Source of the DNA: Ectocarpus siliculosus
Taxonomy: Eukaryota; Sar; Phaeophyceae; Ectocarpales; Ectocarpaceae
DNA length: 20,370 nucleotides
Direction: 5' to 3'
Assembly: GCA_000310025.1 (NCBI GenBank)
Contig: FN649727.1
Span: 3,207,373 to 3,227,742 of the forward strand
Shown here: positions 1 to 8,677 of the stretch, in pieces
How the letters are laid out: every line of letters starts with the position of its first letter
Numbering within the stretch: position 1 is the first letter of the stretch
Made by a program: the position numbers and the translations under genes
The notes under the pieces: model-generated
What the model was told of the DNA's origin: nothing
The model's input: only the letters and a program-made list of their open reading frames with translations
Databases searched by the model: none

Positions 1-1
1 T

Positions 2-424
2 GACAAGTTGGGCAGGGATCTCAACGAGATGGTCCCCGTGAAGAACCTTGGAGAGTTGAGGTGGTACTCCGCGTGCTTTTACGAGAGAGACGTAGAGAGA
101 GGGCTGTTGAGGATTTCGCAGCAGAGGTTTGCCGAAGAGTTGGCTGCAGAGTACGGAATTGAGTGGGGGAGGAGTGTGCCCTTGCCTGTGAGCGTGAAGC
201 TCACCGACTTTGACGAGAACGAAGCGTGCGCTGATGTCCCTTTTCGCGAGTTGGTAGGATCTCTGATGTGGTTGGCCACTCAAACAAGGCCGGACATCGC
301 GAACGCAGTACGAGCAGTAGCGCGGTATTGTGCATCTCCCAAGATGGTGCACTGGAAGGCAGCACGGGGGTATTTTAGGGGGGGGGGGGGGGGCAGTAAA
401 CCTCGAGAGGCGTGCATCAGGTAG
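2..424 (+). mobile_element. Ty1/copia retrotransposon pol fragment (reverse transcriptase, C-terminal part)
   Basis: The open frame runs in from the left edge and encodes the C-terminal part of a copia-type reverse transcriptase (RVT_2 family), the enzyme that copies the element's RNA into DNA. Visible family landmarks are LGELRWY near the start, RISQQRFAEEL, and the strongly conserved block FRELVGSLMWLATQTRPDIA followed by NAVRAVARYCASP and HWKAA. An intact element would continue into a connection region and RNase H. Here the frame degenerates after HWKAARGYF into a glycine run coded by a 16-G tract and stops at 424. No RNase H motif or long terminal repeat is visible downstream, so this is a broken remnant. 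It lies on the strand opposite the neighbouring FMO gene, either in a later FMO intron or at the point where that gene was cut off. The family call is confident; activity is very unlikely. Confidence 0.88.
378..393. repeat. 16-G homopolymer tract
   Basis: An uninterrupted run of sixteen G follows the last recognisable copia codons and coincides with the loss of the reading frame. Such a run can be a real slippage site or an assembly error, so the exact length is uncertain. Confidence 0.9.
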
Positions 425-640
425 ATATCAGTCATTGCACCGCTGTGCCGCGAACCGTACAGTAAGAAAAAAACCCAAGGAGACCCTCAGTTCATTTACA
501 TGCACCTGCCACATACGGCAACAATGACAAAAGGCTATCGATCGCTCACGCAGCAACTGCATATTTCGTCCATGTTCCGAAACGTTTTTTCGCGTCACGA
601 GACACCAACAATAGTATTGCACTTGGGCAGTCTCTCTCAC

Positions 641-2904
641 CCATCGAGGTAGGCCAGGTACTCCGTGTCGCTCCAGAACTTGGGGCGGTGCTCGAGGCCG
701 TCGCTGTAGTCCGAGTACGCGGTCAGGCAGCTGTGAACGACAACCGACCGTCGGAAGCACGGATGAAAAAAAATGCATCAACGTCAGGGTAACATGGAGT
801 TTTCTGCGGGCTACAGCAAAAGGTGCCAACAGCTTCGAGAGGTGAAAACGATGTACTTCGTAGGTCATTTCGAGGTACTGCTGTGCCTTCCACAATATAC
901 CCTGGACCGATTGTCAAACCTCAAATCACTCCCATGACGGACGAGGATGCCACAGCAGCAGTCATGCAAAACTTGGAAAAGCTCCCGACGAGAGGGTTCC
1001 AGTGCCGCCTTTGTCAGCATACAGTACACTCACCATAGGTTGTTGCAGAGTAAACCGAACTTAAAAATTGGTTCTGGGAGGGTGAGATTTCTTACGCACA
1101 ACCTGCGGCATGCATGTGGCTGGAGCCATCGAGCAAGCAAGACTAGTTGATAAATGGTCAAACAACGAAACAGCACACCGCTTGCCGAAAACGGGAGTGA
1201 TGAGAGATAAAACACGCAACAGGTGTGCCATCCAATCGATGATTCCACGACAGCAAACAGCAGTGGAGCCGCGCGTTTGGAGCATCACCCAATATACTTG
1301 TACAGCAGTCACGTCACGGGGGTGGAATAACGTTCCAGGTGATACGCATACATTCAATTCGACCATTCCAACCGCGAGAGACTGACGCTACACCAAATAA
1401 CCCATGTATAACGGAAATGGTTGGAGGAAGTCCTCGGCTGGCTCTTTTGTGTTTGTGCGCCGATTCGATCGGTGGATGACATTATCGCAACTACCCCGTG
1501 CCGGATGAGCACAAAATGGCATGAAATATCTGTACATAAATACATTGGGTATCCTGTAGGCCTGTACAGCAGTAGGCCACGGTACCGTCTATTTATGGTG
1601 TGTGCGCAAGATCATGCTTTTTCATTGCTGTGCACCTGCTGTAGTGGTATACAATACCAAGGGATTTGCAGCGGTTGTGTTTTGTGTTTTGTCCGCCCAG
1701 CACGCGGCACCAACTCATTCGGCACACTCTGTGCAAAATCCATTGCGTGGCGTGCGTGTAGACTGCCTCTTACCCACACCATTAGATAGGAATAATCTCA
1801 CCATGACTGCTGTTGTAAGACAGGAACAAGCGGTGGTGTATGCATACATGATTGCACATTGCACACGCACATTAGTCCGTGACGTGATCACACATAGTGA
1901 GTGTATACTACTCGGCACTGCCGACAGCGTTTCTCAGACGAGGAACAAACAACACAAGTGTAAAGATCGCAGTGCAGCGAGCACGGGCTACTCATTTCCA
2001 AGAGATTGCGGGTGTACAGAACGTGATCGTGTGGCTACTCCAGAAGCCCACGGGCAACGTGAGGAGCACAACACCAGGCCGAGGAGTCATCAGCGAACCA
2101 CGCTAATCCTCCGCAAAAAATCGTGTAAAACTGGTTGGTGCTGTCTCTCTCTGTGTGTGGTGCTGCTCATCACTATAAAATGCCGGCGGCGCAGGTCACT
2201 ACACTACATGGTAAAAAAAGACCGACAGACGCCAACAACGTATGGCAGCTGATGCACAGGTCAGGCGTGGCCTTGGCGGTAACCCTTGGTGTGCCACGGC
2301 GGCACACGATGCCCGGGCAACGCTGCGCGAGTCTACGGATCCTTCTCCCGTTGGGTGCCTGCTGCTTACCTGCTGGTGGTGAGGGTGGTGTGGTCGTACG
2401 ACTTCGCGTACACTCCGCCGATAACCGGCAGGCACTCGTAGCAAACCACCTGGATCAAAGAAAGCACGTAGCATAGACGACCAACGTCAGGAGCCCATCG
2501 CGGCGGGTGATCGAGGAACCAGAGAGGGGGAGAGAGGCGCGCACTCGAAGACGCGCGCAGGCAATCCGTGTCATGATGGCCTGTGGGAGAGGAAGCCGTT
2601 TTTTTTCATCACGATCCGGGAAAGTTCCCCAAGCCAGCAACCTAAGGGATCACGCTGGATCACGCAACCGATGGTGTCTCGCCGTCGGCTCTCTCCATCT
2701 GTTGCTCACGCACGACTCCCTCAGCATGGAGCAACCCCGCGTTCCTGCTACGACGTCTACCTCTCCTCTCATCGGCATCCGTACCTCGTGTCCCAGGGCC
2801 GTGAGCTCCTTCATCACGGTCAGCCCAGAGGCGCCGCTGCCGATAATGGCAATCTTCGACTTTTTCTTCGGAGCATTGCAGCAAGGGGCAGCGGAACAAG
2901 CCAT
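641..2904 (-). CDS. Flavin-containing monooxygenase, 5' part (coding exons 1-3, incomplete)
   Basis: Predicted FAD/NADPH-dependent monooxygenase that oxygenates soft nucleophiles (N or S); the substrate is unknown. Exons on the minus strand: 2904-2785, 2449-2370 and 730-641. The splices GAG|GTACGG, cag|GTGG, AG|GTAAGC, cacag|CTGC and GG|GTGAGA keep one frame, giving 96 codons plus two bases. Exon 1 holds the FAD-binding Rossmann strand KIAIIGSGASG (GxGxxG at residues 22-27). Exon 2 continues as VVCYECLPVIGGVY, with the acidic E45 that ends beta-2 in this fold. Exon 3 gives the FMO-type LTTS..TAYSDY stretch (about 63-75) and then EYLAYLD. The ATG at 2904 is the only in-frame ATG before the Rossmann motif and has a good context (accATGG). 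Family members are about 450-550 residues, so at least 350 are missing. No fourth exon is visible between 640 and 1. The gene either continues past the edge or was truncated near the copia fragment. Confidence 0.85.
731..2369 (-). other. FMO intron 2 (1.6 kb), no recognisable content
   Basis: This intron separates the FMO exons ending at 2370 and starting at 730, with GTAAGC donor and CACAG acceptor. It is rich in short CA/TG-rich stretches. It contains the longest open frame of the window on the + strand (ATG at 1614, ending 2252), which matches no family I know and is probably fortuitous. A TATAAAA string occurs at about 2174 on the + strand without a gene behind it. No transposon ends were found. 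Confidence 0.6.
2450..2784 (-). other. FMO intron 1 (335 bp)
   Basis: The donor GTACGG directly follows the codon for Glu40 and the acceptor is ...GATCCAG. Removing this segment joins GHE to VVCYE, restoring the continuous beta-2 strand expected after a GxGxxG motif. That is the main reason to believe the junction. Both flanking phases are 0. Nothing else is recognised inside it. Confidence 0.8.
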
Positions 2905-3150
2905 GGTGCTCGGAACGGAGGAGTGTGCACTGACTGCTTTTGTCCTCTCAGGGGTTGCAGGTGGGCCGAGAGAGATAAGGGTGTGTTCGCGAGCTGGGTG
3001 GCGGCGTGTGGGGGCGTGTGGGGTGATGTGTGTGACGATGGGGGGGAGAAGCTGAGAAAAAGAGAGAGTTTGGAGTGCCAGTCCCGCGTTCAAAAAAATG
3101 TAAAATACCGTGATCCCTCGTGATCGCCACCTCTGATTGGCCAAAGTCGA
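2905..3150 (-). promoter_or_regulatory. 5' flank of the FMO gene (UTR and probable proximal promoter)
   Basis: Sequence directly upstream of the FMO ATG, read on the minus strand. It is C/A-rich and pyrimidine-rich for about 150 bases, as expected of a 5' leader. A CCAAT pentamer (minus strand, about 3138-3142) lies roughly 235 bases before the ATG. The reading frame of exon 1 stays open upstream to about 3144 but has no ATG there, so I do not extend the protein. No clear TATA box is visible. The promoter assignment rests on position only. Confidence 0.35.
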
Positions 3151-6100
3151 CTTCCCGGGTTGCGGGGAGATTCCGCAACGCCGAAGCGTGGGTCACACCG
3201 TCACACCGAGACCAGAGACCGGCTGACCCGCTTTGGGTGCACCGCGACACGGAATTCGAAGGGTGAAGAGAACGGCACCGATCAAAATTTTGCCCCCCAC
3301 CTCGGTCAAACAAAGGGGGGAGAACTTCCAATATACATGTCAATGATGTGGTACGAAAACTCAGGGTAGTCCGTGCGCAAAGCTGTGCGGCAACGACATG
3401 GGGATGATATTCTCCTGTAGACTATGCACATGTACTGCTCACACTATACGATTCATAGACGTACAAGTCTCGGCGTGCACACGCAAGGATCGGAAGTTTG
3501 AGTCACGGCTATGCATGCTCTGTTTGAAAACCGTGTGTTTGACCTTTCGGAGGGAGAACAACGTACGTTGTGGACCTCTTCCAACCAATCAAGATAGTCC
3601 ATGATGGTGTGCAGAGGCGGTAGAGAAGGAGGTGCCCTGTTCTGTAAAATCCGAGACAAAATGAACTACTACTGCTGTGATGGCGAACCGTTGGGTCGTT
3701 TCGCGATCTTTGACTGGTTGACATCAGGCTTTATGCTCGAGGACCCTAACAATGTACGCCAGTCCATGTATGCGTGAGGGTCTGTAACAAAGTTACTGGT
3801 CGCCCACCCTCATATCCGCCAGTTTCCGCCATTCTTACAATATCGATGTATGTATGTATGTGTACATGGGATGCTGAGAGAGAGTTGCCAGCGAAAGCTC
3901 ACCAATCTCATATGTCTGTACTATTCACACTATGTGTACTTACGAGGGTTTGGGTTAGGACCTGCGTGCCCCCCCCCCCCCGGTCTTGCTTTCTTTGCGT
4001 ATAAGCAGTCCGTGGTCTACAGTATATGGGAGGGTAAGCCGGAAAGACACTGATGTTATGCAACGAGATTGTGAAATATCGAGTGCGCATGGTGTTCCGT
4101 CTTCGCCGGGTGCCTGAATCTTGGGCATCATGTTCGAGGAAAATGGACGGGGGGGGTGGAGAGAACCCCTGCCCCCCCCAGCGGCACACGCCCGTGTGGC
4201 GAGGCAAAATAAGACAGGAAGCCCTCGGGGGAAGATGAGGAAACTTGACGGACGTGAGGTACGTAAGTTCGGTATCTTGCTTGAAGCCAGAATAGATAGG
4301 CAAGTGGGCGAACGATAGCGACTCCTATAAAAAAGTTGGGGGTCATAACCCACAACAACCAGCAGCGAAGAACAAATAATATTCACAAGGGAATCACAGA
4401 GAAAGCTCCTACGGAACCCTAGATGACCATGCAAGCTCGTTGGAAATGAGGGAATCGTCCTAGAAGAAGACGTTTGCGGAGATAGATGAATGAATGTGAC
4501 CTTTTACCGCCCGTCAACGTGTGGTTCGGGTCCCCAGACCCAAAGACTCACAGAAAAGTTAAAATTACTTCTTTCCTCCCGCCTCCACGACGGAGGGTGC
4601 AACAGATCTTGACCCGGGAGTGTCTTGGGTTTGGGCCGTAAGCATGGCTCGGCCGCGCTACGCTCGCATACCTTGCCGGCCCACCTCGTTGCGTGCGTTC
4701 CATGATCTACACACGAGTTCAGCCGCACGTTTCCTGAACCGTCCGCGAGAACGTTGTGACGCAACTGGCCGTATCGAGGTTTCTCCACTGACCTCCCAAC
4801 ATGTTCGGCGTATTTGCATACCACCTAAGCAGAAATCACCGTCTACACACCGTATTGAATCTCCTACGGACACATCACCCGAAGTCAGCTGCATGCAGTT
4901 ACCCCCATCGTGACTCCTACTAATAAGCCGGCAAGACTTGTCCCCGTGCTCAGCGCGGCTTTTGTCTCTCACGTACGTTTCGATAAACACAACACGGGGT
5001 CCACCAAGACTGATCGATCGCAAGGAATGGCATAACACTGGAAGCCCAAAGACTGCTGAATACACTGCAGTTCCTCTTCGCCAGTTAATGGGGCTTGGAT
5101 GGCAATCTACCGATAAGGTGAAACGTGTACGCGTGCGTTCTTGTATGGAAAAAAAACAACGAACTGAACCAGGCAACTCGACGGAACTTTTACCTCAAAA
5201 CCCCGCCGCCAACACTAACTACAGCACGCTGACGAGTACACCTTGGCCCAGGGTTCGGGGCGAAAACTGGAGTTACTATACCAGTTCCGCCTGCCGTCCT
5301 CGTCGTTTGCGGCCCAAGCTTGGTCTTCGGCGATCAAAATGACGTTGATAGCCGAGCCTCGTACGTGTCAGGCACGTCCTCTTCTTCTCAGCGTCACCGA
5401 CGGCCCACTTGCACGCGATCGACACAGCTTGGCGCGAGGAGATGGCGATAGAGGCCTGCCATGTTATTATGGTGGGATCCGGGGCTAGCGTACACTTACT
5501 GACTTTCGCACTGCTGTGTGCACAAGCACCGCGGTTGCGCTTGGTCTGTCCTGGTGTCCGCCGAGACGGATAAATGAGCGTCGGGCTGCGAGGAGTCCAA
5601 CGTACTGGCTTTGAAACAAACCTGAGATACGACACGAGAATGTTTCCCCGCCGATGGCGGTTGGTTGCGTACGCACGTCAAATGCATCTGTAGCACTCCA
5701 TCTCGTCTGAACAGCATGAAAACTACTGTGTCGCCGATACCGTCCTTGACGCTACACGCCCAAGGGTGGTCTCGTCGCTGGCTTCCTGCGACAAAGTAGC
5801 CACACCGAAATACCTTGCGTTTTTCGAGAGAAGCATTAAGTTTCTCTCTCTCGCCCACTCGTAGCTTTCCTTGTCAATTGTTGCTACCAACCCAACGAAC
5901 GCACTCCACGCCAACTCTTGGTTTGGCGGGCGACAATTACCGCGGCTTCAGGCACGGGGGAAGCGGTGGGAGCGCACGACCACCCCCAAAACCGCCCATT
6001 TGCTTCATTATTGGCTGGGCAGCCGTGAGACTGGAGCGAACACCTTGCTCACCTCAATTTGCTGTGCAAACACCTGACTCCAGCAACAACAAAGCAACAC

Positions 6101-6240
6101 TAGGATCAACCCCCCCCCCTCATACACTGCTACAGGCCTACAATTGACTGGTCAGTTCAAGATAAGCGGCTACCCCGTCAGGTTCGGGAGGGTGGAAGCT
6201 CCTGCCCCGCGGCCGTGGGGGAGACGGCGAGATGTAGGCA
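3151..6240. other. Intergenic region, no gene recognised
   Basis: Three kilobases between the divergent FMO and OPLAH genes with no open frame that matches a family I know. It contains a short TATG microsatellite near 3846, a 13-C run at 3969-3981, a G/C-run-rich patch at 4148-4188 and a TATAAAA string near 4327. Between about 5280 and 5915 several overlapping minus-strand frames are open and look protein-like in short pieces (for example GDTVVFMLFRRDG), but they shift frame repeatedly. That would fit an old decayed coding sequence, possibly a transposon, without allowing a family assignment. Confidence 0.5.
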
Positions 6241-6874
6241 TCATTGGGAGGTGAGGAGGGAGTCGTCGACGGCGAAGACGGCGAAGGAGAACCAGCGCCT
6301 CAGCGGATTCCCTGGAAATATTGTCAGCGAAATCTTCTTTGCCTGGTGTTCAGTTCCTTGAATGATCGCAAAGAAAATAAGCGCGATGTATGTGTACATA
6401 CGTGGGTGTAACAACACGAAAGGGAGGGAAGGTGGCACGCAGTTTCCTGATTGGTAGCGGAACGAAAATAATCGTACGGTAGGCGTATGCATACAACATC
6501 GACTAGATGCGGCAGTTTGTTTAGTACCAAAGGGTAGGGGCCTTCCACACTCTGAGTTGGAGGGTCTCTGTCATACGTGTGTCCAACCTGCGTACTTCAG
6601 TGCTCCACAAACCGTGTTCTTCGCCCTTTGTACGTTGTACTGCAGCTGAGGCTCAGCCGGTGGTTATACGTGTACGAGAGTGTTACAACCCTGGAGTCTT
6701 CGTGAGTTTCGCTTAGCAATGACGACCAGTCGAAGACGCCGTGCTTGTTGTCCTGTAGGAAACAAAACACGCGAGACCTTCTGAACTGCTGTTCTTGCGC
6801 GCGACCCGCTCATCCTCACCTGGACACAGCTTACCCAAGAGTGTCGCCCCTCGAAACCCGTACTACGGCCGTCT
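6241..6874 (-). CDS. Candidate exons of an unrecognised minus-strand gene
   Basis: Three short minus-strand stretches have splice-like borders. First, 6874-6835 lies between ...GGGCAG and GTAAGC and reads RDGRSTGFEGRHSW. Second, a stretch starts at 6752 after a textbook acceptor (TTTTGTTTCCTACAG) and reads DNKHGVFDWSSLLSETHEDS; the 82-base intron between these two keeps the frame. Third, 6311-6241 starts after ATATTTCCAG, reads NPLRRWFSFAVFAVDDSL and ends in TGA. The second and third begin with runs of G- or C-ending codons like the real exons of this window. Against it: no good donor joins the second to the third in phase, the 36 bases before the first are too short for an intron, and I recognise no protein family. 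Function unknown. Confidence 0.27.
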
Positions 6875-8677
6875 CTGCCCACCACAGGTTCTATGCGAAA
6901 CGGCACCTACCTGCGCTGTGGTCTCTCAACCAGCCGCTTGTATAGGTTCAAGAGATGGCAAAGGAGAACAGGCGACGGAGGGGACGAGGATTACGAGCGT
7001 GAGGGCCACCGGAATTCATGGAGGCGCCTCAGCGAGCTGCACATCACAACGACACAAATTTTGTTTTCGGAAACGAGACTTTAATGACGAGAAAGGAGAA
7101 TCTCAATCCTCAGACGACTCGATTGAGTCGACGGGCCTTCGGAATTGTCGTCATAAAGATCATAATTAACATTGCACAGACACCTGCCAATTGCTCCTAC
7201 TCTGAGAAATGGAGGTTGTAGCACTTTCTTTCGCACCCAGAGGTTCCCTTTTTTTGTGATTTTATTGAAGTTACTTTTCATAGCTGCCCTGTAAAAGTGT
7301 ATGTGCTCATCAGGTGCCGATTGGATTTGGCCGCGCTATCGTCTGACCAATGAAAAGATCATATGCTTGTGTGTTTCCCGAACATAGATCTCGAGCAAGG
7401 CCAAAGAGGTCTCAGGACACGCTCCCTTTGGAAGGAGGGAGTGCCCCTTCTCAAAAAAGGAGAGGTTGATTTTCCAAGAGGCAGGTTAAGCAGGTGTTTT
7501 CCTTGACATGGCAGAGGTTCGGGCGCTGGTGTCGACACCATGGTTGACGCGAGTTTCACCCTAGCGCTCGAGGGCTGTACTTACTTGTCCCCTTTTTGAT
7601 TTATTGAGAAAACATTGGCGCTGTTATTAGTTTCGGGGTGGGGATTAGTTTCGGGGTGGGGGGAGCTTCCAAATTTTCTGACGAGTCTGTTTCCAACGCA
7701 CAGCAGCGGCTTGATGTTTTGCCTTCTTCTTCTTGACTTGTGGTGGGAGGAGAGGCGAATGATGTTTGCAAGTGAAGAAGTACTTGTGTGACACAACAAC
7801 AGTCGATATACTCTCTGAAGGTGCCATCGTGGTGCCCGCCTTGCTGTAGATTTTGGCGGCCTTTCTATGATGAGGGAAGGGGAGCAAGCGCGAACGCCTC
7901 CGACCACGCCGCATTGTGTATTGGTGCGGCATGGCTAGCGGTTCATAGATAAGACTCTACGATACGAACAAATAAGCCGATGGTCGCGATTTGTTCACAC
8001 ACCTACGGTGATACATGCAAGCAAAATGCAACTGATTTTGATCCCAGTCCTTTCGATTTTCACATGTATGCCAACCACCGCATGGACCAACAGATCAGGT
8101 CACCAGGATTTATTTATGTATTACACGCGTCCACAAGTACTATAGTTACTGCTGCTGTAGACGCGTCCGCGTGCATCGTGTGTACAGCGACGGTTTGTGT
8201 GGTGCAGCGCGGTGGTGTGTGGTGTGAACATGTGGACATCACAGCTGAACATTTGATCATTAGATATGCGTACGAAACGGGACTGTCAAAAAATGCGGTG
8301 GATTTAGACCTGTCCCCACCACGGAGCCCCTACATGTTCACACACACACGTTGTGTGACTCCACTCTGTCTGCTGCTGCTGTGTGTAACAGAGAAGCAGC
8401 TGGCCAGTGTCCGTGATTCCTCCGACCCCAGCCGACACACGAAGTGTGTTGGGAGTGTATAGAAGTCGAGCACGGTTCTACCACCGAATAGAGGGAGCCC
8501 GCACAGCAGGTGACTGCGCCTTCATGTTGAAACGCACGACTGCATCATCTTCAACAGGTGACGACGGCTGCGAAAGCAGCACCTCCCTGCCCTATCTTGC
8601 GAGGCACCTAGAGCAAAACGCCCTCCCCACGCCGCGTTTCTTCCTGCCGTGCCAAGGTGTACAGCAGTATTGTCATC
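6875..8677. other. Intergenic region upstream of OPLAH
   Basis: No gene is recognised here. On the minus strand an ATG-started frame at 7932-7645 encodes 95 residues that are strongly basic (a run of lysines near VKKKKAKHQ), without a known motif and with a proline/asparagine repeat tail in the neighbouring frame. It could be a transposon remnant or chance. The last 200 bases before 8678 should contain the OPLAH 5' leader and core promoter, but no unambiguous TATA or initiator stands out. Confidence 0.45.
7626..7661. repeat. 18-bp unit repeated twice in tandem
   Basis: The unit attagtttcggggtgggg occurs at 7626-7643 and again, identical, at 7644-7661. It looks like recent slippage or a minisatellite seed. 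No function is implied. Confidence 0.9.

Noticed and set aside
1614-2252. Longest open frame of the window (about 213 codons from ATG, + strand)
   Set aside because: It lies wholly in FMO intron 2 on the other strand, has no recognised domain, a cysteine- and arginine-scattered composition and no codon bias like the real exons. Probably fortuitous.
2650-3144. N-terminal extension of FMO with a hydrophobic segment resembling a signal peptide
   Set aside because: The frame is open upstream of 2904 but begins with TTG and has no ATG. The ATG at 2904 has a strong context and the family usually starts close to the Rossmann motif.
3945-3960. Telomere-like string gggtttgggttagg, and ttagttagggttag near 13876
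   Set aside because: At most two imperfect units each. This is too short to claim interstitial telomeric repeats.
4320-4340. TATAAAA string as a promoter (also near 2174)
   Set aside because: No coding sequence or leader follows in a sensible position, so the string alone is not evidence.
7645-7932. 95-codon basic open frame on the minus strand as a gene
   Set aside because: It has an ATG and a lysine-rich part but no motif, no exon-like codon bias and a tail made by the 18-bp tandem repeat. Kept only as a note in the intergenic entry.
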